A DNA stretch of 64,000 nucleotides from Nakazawaea peltata (Eukaryota > Ascomycota > Pichiomycetes > Alaninales > Pachysolenaceae). The notes under the pieces were generated by a model. That model did no database searches and was not told where the DNA came from. It was given only the letters and a program-made list of their open reading frames with translations. Positions 9,147 through 17,872 of this stretch are shown piece after piece. Positions within the stretch are counted from its first letter, which is position 1. Each line of letters opens with the position of its first letter. The position numbers and the translations under genes were made by a program. The DNA lies in contig BCGQ01000003.1 in NCBI GenBank assembly GCA_001599355.1, positions 622,468 to 686,467 of the forward strand. Direction: 5' to 3'.

Positions 9147-12100
9147 ATGCTGTTGTCTGCACCAAGTTCACCTCAGAAGCATGAGAAACTCAATGACAAA
9201 GAGAATTTCTCGGGAAAAGCCAAGCATGGCTCGCGCCGTCACACATTATTGCCATCCAAAAGTATCTTGAAGAACGCTTTACCCGCCGATGGCGATGGCA
9301 ATAATACCGTCACTATAATGCAAAGGCTGCCATTTTCGTCTATTTTGAGTCAGTCTCAGAGCCAGAACAGAAGAGTTTCGTTCGCGCCGGAAGTCACCCT
9401 CCATAAAATTGATTTGATACCCCAAATGTTCGAGCCCTCCCCTAGAAGAGAGCCTCGTAGAAGAGACACCATCCAATTTGATTTACCCCCATCAATGAAC
9501 CAGGAGGATGATGACAATAGTGATATGGACATTGATGATACTGGACCTATCCGGATGACACCAGCTGGTCCTTCTGTTATGGCTACCCCACTGTTTGAGA
9601 TTTTCCAGGACAATGTCTCCAGTCAAGAGGAAGAGGAAGATGATGACTCCGAATTCGATAGTCTTTTCGGAGAGCCAAGTAATATGGAGATCACTCAACA
9701 TGAGGGGTTGAAGGTTGATGAGATTGATCAATTGAAAGCTCAAGATAATCAAATGTATGAGTTACTGCTTCCGGCAAGGGGAACATTATATGTAGAGGGA
9801 GAGGGAGAAATGGAGATGACAGTGTATGAATCTCTGGCTCAATCGAAATCTCAGGACAATGACATGGAAATGACAGTATATGGAGCTTCATCTGAATCGC
9901 AGGAAACAGAGATGGAAATGACTGAGTATAACAAACCTGCCACAACTCATCAGGTCACTGCTGCTGGATCTCAAACTGAAGATATGGAGTTTACCGTTTA
10001 TCAAAATGCCCAACAATCTCAGGAGAACGACATGGAATTCACTATTTATAACTCTAAAAAAGAGCCTGAACAAAACTCGCAACCTCAAAGCCAAGAGAGT
10101 GCGATGGATCTCTCGATTTATGAGTCTCGTCCTGTCCTGACCCAGGAGCCATTGACTCAAAGTACTCAGCTTGAACAACCACAACCTCCATTAATGAAGA
10201 AATCTCCAGCTCTTAACAAAATTTTGCAAAGAATGAACTCCAGTTTTGATTCCACTATTGAGGAAGAGGGAAGTTCTATGGATATTGTCACCAGTTCTTC
10301 TGCCACTGCATTTGGAGATCCGTCTCTTGTAGAAGATATCTTACGTGTTACTGGTGGACTTCATGGCTCGCCTCAAAGCTTGTCACAACCCCTGCCTCTG
10401 GCGTTGCCCCATACTTTGTCACCTTCTATCACCCCTGCAAAGAGATCTAATGTCACTCCAAAGAAACTGTTCACTTCTGATACTGGTTCACCTTCAGAGA
10501 GATCTTCATCATTGAAAAAGAGAAAGTTGGAATTCACTGCCCAAAATGAAGCCGTCTCCCCTATATCATCTGTTCTGATTGAGTCTCTTTCTATTCAGGG
10601 AGCAGATGTTTCTCCTATCAAGAACAATGTCGTCACTGAAAGATTAGAAGAGCCGATTCAGTTACAAAGTACGGCAGTTGCCCCAGAACCAACTTCCGAA
10701 CCTGCAGATACCCCTCCTCTTCCAGAGTTAATTCTGTCCCTTACTCCTAACAGAACAAAGAAACGTGAAAGTTTTGGTTACTCGTCTCAATCTCCAAGAA
10801 GAAGATCCTTCGGTGAAGACTCCTCTTTAACACCATTGAGAACTGCAAAAGAACAAAATGAATCAGCCTTGAATTTACAGAAAGCTGTTATCACTACAAC
10901 CGTTCCTCTTGCTGGTAATGAGGCTGATGATAGTCAAGAGGAAATCGGGGACATCACTGATGATTATTCTCCAATTGATTTGAATACATTCTTCAGACTT
11001 TCTGGGCTCAAATTCTACGATGATTTGAACGTCCGTGACACGTCGAATGATTTGATATTCTCCTCCCAAGAAAGACCTACACCAAAATTGAAAGAATATT
11101 TAATTGCATTGCAGAAGTTGAAGTACTTTGAGTTGCACTATTTCAGTATTGAAGAGTTGAAAAAGAATCTTCTGGACGGAAAGGACTTATTTGCAAAGTT
11201 GGAAGACGAGTTTGCTGTTGAGAATCCTCCTTTGATTAGAGAGTATGCGGAGGCTGATACGGATGTTCAGCTGAATATGAATCTTCAGTTCCAGACTTTG
11301 AAAGCTTATGCCAGACAGCAAGCCAAGAGTGTGTGGTATACTTGGAGACAGAAGTTGATTAATGATCTCCATCTTGCTCTTGAGGCTAACATGAAATCTT
11401 TAAGTGATAGCAAGGTAAAAATTCAGCTGCAAATTGAAGAGATGACAAAGGAGAGATCTAAATTGTTGGTCGAGTATGAAGAGTTAAATGAGAAATTTGC
11501 ATCTTTGCTCAAACATAAACTGGAATTTGAGAGTTTTGACAAAGATGAGTTGTTGAGATTGAGAGATGAGTTGATCTCAATTTTCCAGTCATGTAAGGAG
11601 GCTAGTGATGTTTTGGAGAATTTGTCGAAGGAAAATTCATTGTTGAGTGAGAAATCGAATATCATCAAGAACGAAATTGCTGAGATCGAGAAGGAGATTG
11701 TTCAGACCAATATTGAAATAAGGAATAACAAAACATACACTCAAGGAGATGTCAATTCGATGAAAGTCAAGTTCCTGCTTATGGAAAAGGTCACTGGGGT
11801 CAAATTGAAATCCTCTTCAGAATCCAATATTGTCATGCATAAAAAGACATTCTATATTGAGTTGAACCATGTGACTAACGAAATTGGTTTCAAATTTGAG
11901 CCTTCACAATTCAACAACTTCGTTATCCATGTCTTACAACCACAGCTCATAGACACCCAATTGAGTCCATTAGATCAGATCCTGAATTTCATCATGAAAT
12001 ACGAGTCATTGGAAAGATTAAATCAGAAATTGGAGATGTTCCGTCTTTCATGGAATGGATCTTACAAATATCTCCAAAATAGTGACGGTACAGTAACTGC

Positions 12101-12299
12101 CCAATTGAAATATGTTACTCCTTCAGGAAGGATAACTTACTCATTCCGCATCGATATCTCAAATTTGGTTGACTCCAAGCTCGATCTTGAAAAGTTGAAT
12201 ATTGAGATATTTGGATACGATACATCTGATGGAGATCTCGATAGAGATTCTTCTCTTCTGGCTTTCAAACAGATGTTGAGTGAATATAATTTAGCATAA
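9147..12299 (+). CDS. SPC105: SPC105 (KNL1), outer-kinetochore scaffold of the KMN network
   Basis: KNL1/Spc105 recruits protein phosphatase 1 and the Bub1-Bub3 checkpoint proteins to kinetochores. The 1,050-residue product shows both PP1-docking motifs: SILK at about residues 39-42 and RRVSFAP at about 75-81. Next come at least six MELT-like repeats (MEMTVYE, MEMTVYG, MEMTEYN, MEFTVYQ, MEFTIYN, MDLSIYE) between about residues 225 and 330. These are the Mps1 phosphorylation sites that bind Bub3. A long coiled coil spans about residues 740-880 and a C-terminal RWD-like region follows. The length is close to S. cerevisiae Spc105 (917) and S. pombe Spc7 (1,364). It neighbours PAN2 and VPS45 as in S. 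cerevisiae. Confidence 0.95.
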   Translation: MLLSAPSSPQKHEKLNDKENFSGKAKHGSRRHTLLPSKSILKNALPADGDGNNTVTIMQRLPFSSILSQSQSQNRRVSFAPEVTLHKIDLIPQMFEPSPRREPRRRDTIQFDLPPSMNQEDDDNSDMDIDDTGPIRMTPAGPSVMATPLFEIFQDNVSSQEEEEDDDSEFDSLFGEPSNMEITQHEGLKVDEIDQLKAQDNQMYELLLPARGTLYVEGEGEMEMTVYESLAQSKSQDNDMEMTVYGASSESQETEMEMTEYNKPATTHQVTAAGSQTEDMEFTVYQNAQQSQENDMEFTIYNSKKEPEQNSQPQSQESAMDLSIYESRPVLTQEPLTQSTQLEQPQPPLMKKSPALNKILQRMNSSFDSTIEEEGSSMDIVTSSSATAFGDPSLVEDILRVTGGLHGSPQSLSQPLPLALPHTLSPSITPAKRSNVTPKKLFTSDTGSPSERSSSLKKRKLEFTAQNEAVSPISSVLIESLSIQGADVSPIKNNVVTERLEEPIQLQSTAVAPEPTSEPADTPPLPELILSLTPNRTKKRESFGYSSQSPRRRSFGEDSSLTPLRTAKEQNESALNLQKAVITTTVPLAGNEADDSQEEIGDITDDYSPIDLNTFFRLSGLKFYDDLNVRDTSNDLIFSSQERPTPKLKEYLIALQKLKYFELHYFSIEELKKNLLDGKDLFAKLEDEFAVENPPLIREYAEADTDVQLNMNLQFQTLKAYARQQAKSVWYTWRQKLINDLHLALEANMKSLSDSKVKIQLQIEEMTKERSKLLVEYEELNEKFASLLKHKLEFESFDKDELLRLRDELISIFQSCKEASDVLENLSKENSLLSEKSNIIKNEIAEIEKEIVQTNIEIRNNKTYTQGDVNSMKVKFLLMEKVTGVKLKSSSESNIVMHKKTFYIELNHVTNEIGFKFEPSQFNNFVIHVLQPQLIDTQLSPLDQILNFIMKYESLERLNQKLEMFRLSWNGSYKYLQNSDGTVTAQLKYVTPSGRITYSFRIDISNLVDSKLDLEKLNIEIFGYDTSDGDLDRDSSLLAFKQMLSEYNLA

Positions 12300-12724
12300 T
12301 TGTAATATAGATGACGTAATTGTCAAATCAATTAAATGAAGTGTAATATAATTTATATATAGTGATTTAAAGATAATGTACTATAAAAATTATATAATGT
12401 ATTTAGTCAAATTGCTGAAGTGACGTATAAAAGTTATATATTGTATTTGTTAGGATTGGGTATTACAGCTGGGTGAGTAGGAAGATATCCTGAAGAGATC
12501 ACAATGTGTTTATAACTATGAGAAAGGATATATATCCCCCTTCATCCCACCATCAATACGCTCTTTACGCACCCCTCTTCTCCATTCTCCCTCAGATCCT
12601 ATTTATCCCCTTTTTAGTACCATAAATTAATTATTACTACATTAGGAAATTTTTAAAGTTGAAGTAGTTTTTTTAAGTACATAACAAGTTTCTTAGTCGG
12701 AATAGAAGCAAATTATCCTGTAAT
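12300..12724. other. Convergent SPC105-DDR48 intergenic region
   Basis: Very AT-rich, with repeated TATATA and TATAAAA runs between 12340 and 12450. It lies between two convergent genes and presumably holds both terminators. No gene is seen. Confidence 0.6.
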
Positions 12725-13321
12725 TTACCATCTGCTACCTTCGTTGTCGTTGTCTCTTCTGGAGGAACCGTAAGAGTCATCGTTGTCTCTGTTACCACCG
12801 AAACCAGAAGAGCCGGAGGAACCGTAGGAATCATCGTTACCACCTCTTCTAGAAGATCCGTAGGAATCGTCATTGTCTCTGTTACCACCGAAACCGGAGG
12901 AACCAGAAGAACCGTAGGAGTCATCATTTCTGTTACCACCAAAACCGGAAGATCCAGAGGAACCGTAGGAATCGTCGTTTCTGTTACCACCGAATCCAGA
13001 GGAACCAGAAGAACCGTAGGAGTCATCGTTACCTCTTCTAGAAGAACCATAAGAGTCATCGTTGTCTCTGTTACCACCGAAACCGGAGGAACCAGAAGAT
13101 CCGTAAGAATCATCGTTTCTGTTACCACCGAAACCGGAAGATCCAGAGGATCCATAGGAATCATCATTGCCTCTTCTAGAAGATCCGTAAGAATCGTCGT
13201 TGTCTCTGTTACCTCCGAATCCAGAAGAACCAGAGGAACCGTAAGAGTTGTCGTTGTCGTCACCTCTACCGTAAGATTGCTTTCTGTCGTCGTCGTCGTT
13301 GTCTCTAGAGAATAAACCCAT
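12725..13321 (-). CDS. DDR48: DDR48-like stress protein with SYGSS repeats
   Basis: A 198-residue hydrophilic protein built almost entirely of repeats. There are eleven SYGSS cores: seven continue as GSSGFGGNR and four as RR. S. cerevisiae Ddr48 likewise begins MGLF and consists of DSYGSSN-type repeats; it is induced by DNA damage, heat and osmotic stress, and its biochemical role is unsettled. This copy is shorter than S. cerevisiae Ddr48 (430) and richer in Gly-Phe-Gly-Gly. No signal peptide or membrane segment is present, so a soluble intracellular protein is likely. Five AGGGG stress elements lie upstream. The repeat also keeps another frame of the same strand open (12673-13263), which I regard as a shadow. 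Confidence 0.8.
   Translation of the reverse strand: MGLFSRDNDDDDRKQSYGRGDDNDNSYGSSGSSGFGGNRDNDDSYGSSRRGNDDSYGSSGSSGFGGNRNDDSYGSSGSSGFGGNRDNDDSYGSSRRGNDDSYGSSGSSGFGGNRNDDSYGSSGSSGFGGNRNDDSYGSSGSSGFGGNRDNDDSYGSSRRGGNDDSYGSSGSSGFGGNRDNDDSYGSSRRDNDNEGSRW
12770..13240. repeat. In-gene tandem repeat encoding SYGSS units
   Basis: Imperfect tandem blocks of roughly 24 and 50 bases inside the DDR48-like gene. Synonymous differences (GGAAGA versus AGAAGA versus TCCGGA) are scattered, so the copies are not freshly duplicated. Such an array is prone to length change by slippage or recombination. Confidence 0.9.
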
Positions 13322-13395
13322 TGTTGCTATTTTTTAATTCCAATTGAATTGATAATCCACTATATTTCTTTTCTACAAACAAGGGAATCTACGAG

Positions 13396-13707
13396 CTTTT
13401 ATATGGCAATCAATTGAGCTCCACACCAACACCCACATGTATGGCTCGTGGCTTGAATAATATGAATTTCAAACATACGAATTTCATATTGCTATTTTCA
13501 AAAAAAGAAAAGAGTGGATCATGGGGGTACCATCAAAAGGCTACCTGCTTTTGGCTGAATATCTGAAATGATTTGATTTGAGGGGATATTTTTAGCAAGG
13601 GGGGCTAATTAGTGCCAGTGCGCGCGCCCACATAGGGGCACAATTTACAGCAATGCACTATAGTTACGCCCCTGAATGAAACAATTCTATGCGTGGAGGC
13701 GGAGGGG
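13396..13707 (-). promoter_or_regulatory. DDR48 promoter: TATA box and five stress response elements
   Basis: A TATAAAAG box (minus strand, 13396-13403) lies about 75 bases before the DDR48 ATG. Five copies of the stress element core AGGGG/CCCCT occur at 13581, 13598, 13634, 13669 and 13703. The last four are spaced 34-36 bases apart. In yeasts this core is bound by Msn2/Msn4-type zinc-finger activators. The rest of the 1-kb gap to USE1 (13708-14330) shows no credible gene; a short minus-strand frame at 13940-14233 has no ATG start and no family features. Confidence 0.65.
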
Positions 13708-14330
13708 AACAGGCAGAAAAGAAACGAAAAAGGGCAAATCGTGGCTCAAATCGATTGCACCACTAAGTATTTACATCATAATTGTTGGAGGTACGGGATT
13801 GGCTGGGAATTGAAAGAGACTCGGGCCAATTAATCCAACCTCAATTACCTGGCTAATTTTCCTGACTATTTTGTTGGTTATTTTGTTGGTCATTTCCTTG
13901 GCTATTTCCCTACTTTATTCCCTGCCCCATCTCCCTACTTCACCTCTGGATCTCTCCTAATTTCTCAACCACTAAAAATTGATTTCCTCGATCCAATGCA
14001 GCCCCTTGTTTACCGACTCGATTCTCCTCTTCGATTCCCGTTTCACTCTTTCCTTGCAGCTGCCTTCCATTGACTTGCTTCACCCCCTTCCATCCATGCC
14101 TTTTTTCCTCTCTTTGATCTGAAATTCTAACGCACTCAAAACCAAAACATAGCGCAAACAGAGAGGGGAGAAGCAACATGACCTGCACGTCGATGCAAAC
14201 ACCGCCAAATCCGGGCACTATTCGGGGTTTCACAGGGGTTTTATGACGTGTAAGCTTGTCGATTCGGCACGTGATCTCACTACAATACGCGGAGGTATAA
14301 GCCTTTAAGCTGACTGTGGCTTTTTTTTAT

Positions 14331-15143
14331 TCAGAAGATCGATATCATAAACATAGTTAAGGTTATCACTACTAAAAATAATGCGGCAAGCTTGAGCATT
14401 TCAAAATACGATAATTTACCCTCCTTATGGAACTTCAGTAAACTTTGAAGGTTGAGCCCAAACGATGTAGTTGTTTTGGCAACGTTTTCTTCCGCTTTAG
14501 CTAAAACTTCCTTGTCAGTTTCGATCAAGTTCTGAACTTGCAAAGCTCCATTTTTAATCATTGACACAAGACTGCTGATATCTTGCAAGACTTCTTGTTG
14601 AAAGTTTTCGTGGTGCTCGTTCAATTGTTCATTATCCTGGTTATCGTTTATACCACTTGTGAGATCTAATGATTGAGATGTTGTAGAGAAAAGTCTCGAA
14701 CGTAATTCTGTAATATCTTCATTATCGGTACTGACTCCAGTAGCACTAGAGCCTGTATTTGAATCTTGAATTATATCCACATCATTGACCTCATTCTCTG
14801 TTATAAGGCTTTTATTCAACTGTTTTTGCTCATCGACCAAGATTTGTTCGTTTCTAAAAAGCTCATAGTTAACAACCTTCAATATATTACTGAGTTTCGA
14901 CCTCAAAACAGCTGTTCTTTCCTTCGTTTGCATATCCATTGGCCTCTCACTTTCCTGTTTAATCAATTCCTTTCCTATTTTCTTACATGATTCCGCTACT
15001 TGAGTAAGTGTCAACTTATTCAAAAACAGTATAGATGGCTCATCGCTACTTGTATTGGTGTAATTGATCTCTTGGGCGACTTGTGTCTCCATATGACCCA
15101 CAAGTTCCTCCACTGAGTCTAGTACTATCGTCTCAGACATCAT
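14331..15143 (-). CDS. USE1: USE1-like ER SNARE (tail-anchored)
   Basis: Use1 is an ER-resident Q-SNARE that acts with Ufe1 and Sec20 in retrograde Golgi-to-ER fusion. The 270-residue protein has a C-terminal hydrophobic anchor (LKLAALFLVVITLTMFMISI, ending two residues before the C-terminus). It is preceded by a SNARE-like heptad region, including LQDISSLVSMIKNGALQVQN followed by LIETDKEVL. The conserved Asp after the central layer agrees with Use1 proteins as I recall them. The N-terminal half (about residues 40-110) is helical. Overall sequence conservation is low, so another tail-anchored SNARE cannot be excluded. It starts at ATGATG; either Met may serve. Confidence 0.7.
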   Translation of the reverse strand: MMSETIVLDSVEELVGHMETQVAQEINYTNTSSDEPSILFLNKLTLTQVAESCKKIGKELIKQESERPMDMQTKERTAVLRSKLSNILKVVNYELFRNEQILVDEQKQLNKSLITENEVNDVDIIQDSNTGSSATGVSTDNEDITELRSRLFSTTSQSLDLTSGINDNQDNEQLNEHHENFQQEVLQDISSLVSMIKNGALQVQNLIETDKEVLAKAEENVAKTTTSFGLNLQSLLKFHKEGKLSYFEMLKLAALFLVVITLTMFMISIF

Positions 15144-16010
15144 ATTTTATTCCCACACCTGTTTATCCTCTTAGCGCCCTCGAGTCTTCTGCGATTTGAT
15201 TTTGTTTAGCTTTTCGAGATGCGTGGCTGTTTGTAAGGGAAGTGAAGGGAAAGTCAAGCGAAAAGGAAGAGAAAGTGAAGGGAAAAAAGTAAAGGGAAAG
15301 TCAAGGGAAAAAGGAGAGAAAATGAAGGGGAACTGAAGGGAGCCGATTAGGGGCTAATTTGAAAGAGATCTCAATGGTGACTTTGGAGGAGTCGACTCGA
15401 AGCCTTTAACTCGAGTCAACCTTCGGTCCATTCATGACAGGATTGCCCATAGAATTCAATTCAATTCAGGATACACTACAATTCGTCTACTCAATACATT
15501 TAGGCTTTACAAATGTATGCTCTCCTACTATCAAACAACGGTCTACGGAAAATAAATGGCCGTGGTTAGCGAAAAAGGCATATCAATAATCTATCTAGGA
15601 TGTAAGAACAGGTCAAAGACTATTATAATAGAATATCTCATCTAAATAGACTCCTAAATTTAGCTCTATCTCATCCATGGAGTAAGAAAGAGAAAGGAAT
15701 CAAAGGGGTGAAAATTTTTTTTATACACAGACGATATTTGGGCAAAAGTACACTACTAAACCGAGGGAAGAGATGGACATTGGATGGAGTAAGAGATGAA
15801 GGTTAGATAATGGTGAGATAGTCCTAGAAAATAAGCCAATTCACTTCTGAGAGACTACAACAAGATAAATTCATCCTCTGGCATCCATATCTTCTCACAA
15901 TAATCAAATTAACTAACTCCTTGATTACTGCATTTTGAGAAGAGGCTGTGACAGACTCACTAAATCTTTATATATAATTTCAGATTTTGTTTTTGTTCTT
16001 CAAGTCAAGA
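15144..16010. other. USE1-Cys-rich gene intergenic region (about 870 bases)
   Basis: The first 200 bases (15230-15350) are a purine-rich tract of repeated AAGGGAAA-type words on the + strand. The rest is AT-rich with no gene. A TATATATAA element at about 15970-15978 probably belongs to the cysteine-rich gene downstream. Both flanking genes are transcribed away from this region. Confidence 0.55.
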
Positions 16011-16037
16011 ATGAGTTACAATTCTGTTGAAGATTGA
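16011..16037 (+). promoter_or_regulatory. Upstream ORF (8 codons plus stop) in the leader of the first Cys-rich gene
   Basis: ATG at 16011 opens MSYNSVED and stops at 16035-16037, ten bases before the predicted main ATG. It lies about 35 bases after the TATA element, so whether it is in the mRNA depends on the true transcription start. Confidence 0.45.
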
Positions 16038-16047
16038 GGTGCTCGAA

Positions 16048-16364
16048 ATGACAGAGGTCTCGGATCATGTAAGTTGACTTGCCTAATAATTATGCCTTAT
16101 ATTTCATACTAACTGCTGAATTTCCAGGATAAGGTGGTGACATCTCAAGATGACCTTCATACTCTGCCTCCAGCTTATGAAGAAATAACTAAATCGCGTT
16201 TCCCTCATCAAAAAGAACGAGAGTATGAAAATGTGGGGGAATGCCATGAATATTGTCTGGAATATGCACATTGTTTTGGAGTCTGTGGTAAGGGAAGAAG
16301 TGATCCTACCAGCAATGACGAATTAGCTACGGCTGGTGTAGTGCTATGTTGTGGATTTAGCTAA
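16048..16364 (+). CDS. Small cysteine-rich protein A, spliced, unknown function
   Basis: Two exons: 16048-16068 and 16128-16364. The 59-base intron (16069-16127) begins GTAAGT, has TACTAAC at 16107-16113 and ends CCAG. The predicted protein is 85 residues, starting MTEVSDH then DKVVTSQDD. It has a PPAYEE motif (PPxY, a WW-domain ligand such as Rsp5 binds) at about residue 22. A CX3CX5CX3C block follows (ECHEYCLEYAHCFGVC) and then a terminal CC. There is no signal peptide and no long membrane helix. The Cys block and the intron position match the next gene, so the two are paralogues. I recognise no named family; some fungal CYSTM-type small proteins have comparable composition. Splicing is inferred. 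Confidence 0.7.
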
Positions 16365-16974
16365 AGCTCATGATTAATGAATAAACGATTTTTTAGACAT
16401 AGACATTTAATAAGTAGTAAATTTAGAAATGTTAGAGGAGTAACTAGGGTAACTTATTATACCTTGGAGGTGAATCGCTACGGGTTCCTCATTTCCCAGA
16501 GCTCCTTCTCAGCACCCTTCCCAGTACCCCTTGAGATCACTCTACGAACTTGTCGAAGATAATTATGATTTTCGGTATTACGTCATCTCGAGTGCGGTTG
16601 ATCTGACCCTCGGGGGGTAAAAGTATTGATTTTAGGAGGGGAGAATAAGAGAGTAAAAATTGGAGGGGGGAAGGGGGACATGAAGTTATGAACAATGAAG
16701 TGGGAGATCACCCTGATCTCTATAACGGCTACTATATCTCGGGTTACACTTACCAAGTCTCCTAATCCTGAAGATCTAAAAATATCTCACCCCCCTGAGC
16801 TTTGCAGCATGCAAAAAATTTTTCTATTCACACCTGCATTTATCGAGACCAAGTTGACTTTGCTGTGAGAGAGATGCAGAAGCAATTGGATCTAGGGGAG
16901 AGATCAAAAATTTATAAATACCGAAAGATGTCTATTAGGCATAACAAGAGATCTCTTGGATTTCACCGATCGAA
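16365..16974. other. Intergenic region between the two Cys-rich paralogues
   Basis: No credible gene. A G-rich stretch lies at 16605-16680, and a TTTATAAATA element near 16910 fits the promoter of the second paralogue, 65 bases before its ATG. A short frame at 16802-17023 covers that promoter and first exon and has no family features. Confidence 0.55.
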
Positions 16975-17526
16975 ATGCCATCAAATCTTGAACAAAATAG
17001 ATCTGATCTTGCTGGAGATGTAAGTAGCAGGAGCAAATAATACCGAACGTTCCGAACTCAAATTTGGTCGCTGAAGAGATTACCTCCAAGCTTCTCCTTA
17101 TTTATAGACCCTAAATAACCTACTAACAATCTCTAGCTCACCATGACAAACACCAATGTCACAGAGACAGAAGAGTTCCATGATACACTCTCTCATATAG
17201 ACGAACTTAATTCCCCAAACAACAATCGTGATACCTCAGCAGATACCATCGTTAGTGAACAACCAAGAAACAAAAGAACCCTCGAATATAGGCAAGCTCA
17301 ACAACACGAAGACGACGAGAAAAAACCTTACCAACATCCTAAACAAAGATACCAAAGAGAACAAAGTGAATGTGCCGAGTTTTGTCAGGAATATGCCACT
17401 TGCTACGGAGTCTGCGACTGCTGCGAAGACACTTGTCAACAAGGATCATGCTGGCAAAACTTCTTCAGTTGTCTTTGTATGTGTATTAATAAGAGCACTA
17501 TCCAGACATGTTGTGAAGCCGTCTAA
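16975..17526 (+). CDS. Small cysteine-rich protein B, spliced, paralogue of A
   Basis: Exons 16975-17019 and 17137-17526 are separated by a 117-base intron: GTAAGT at 17020, TACTAAC at 17121-17127, CTAG at 17133-17136. The predicted protein is 144 residues, starting MPSNLEQNRSDLAGD then LTMTNTN. It is polar and charged up to about residue 90, then Cys-dense with 13 cysteines. The block SECAEFCQEYATCYGVC has the same CX3CX5CX3C spacing as gene A. It continues with CC, CX6C, CXCXC and a terminal CC that A largely lacks. It has no PPxY motif. The shared intron position directly after a short first exon argues for tandem duplication. Function is unknown; metal binding or palmitoylation are guesses from composition only. 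Confidence 0.75.
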
Positions 17527-17872
17527 CCCCTCCACCCCCCTCCCCCTCGCACTAGTCAAACCTTGCTCAGCCAAATCATCGTGCATATTTGACCAAAAAA
17601 ATACCGCGTCGCTCCAGACCCTTCTAGATTGCTCTTCCCTCTGCGTCTACACTTCCATTTTGGGCGTTTGTATGCCGGTCTTATCACACAAATAGGGGCT
17701 GCTCATCGTCCCAGATAAGGGAAAAACACCATCGTGTTCCGCATTAAGTATGAGGGAAACAAACAAGATAAAAATACCCAACACCACGCATACATAACTA
17801 TATAGAGGCGTCTCGGGATTACTGTTGACGTTTATACACATTACCAATCGTTTGAGAAACCTGTAAACGGAG
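17527..17872. other. Intergenic region between Cys-rich gene B and PHAF1-like gene
   Basis: C-rich just after the gene B stop, then mixed sequence. A minus-strand frame (17647-17961) with one hydrophobic segment overlaps the first PHAF1-like exon and is rejected. No other gene is seen. Confidence 0.55.

Noticed and set aside
12673-13263. 196-codon Thr/Val/Leu-rich frame in the DDR48 region
   Set aside because: Out-of-frame reading of the SYGSS repeat; composition is explained by the repeat.
13940-14233. 97-codon minus-strand frame between DDR48 and USE1
   Set aside because: Starts at GTG, no ATG or conserved motif.
16802-17023. 73-codon frame before Cys-rich gene B
   Set aside because: Covers its promoter, TATA and first exon in another frame.
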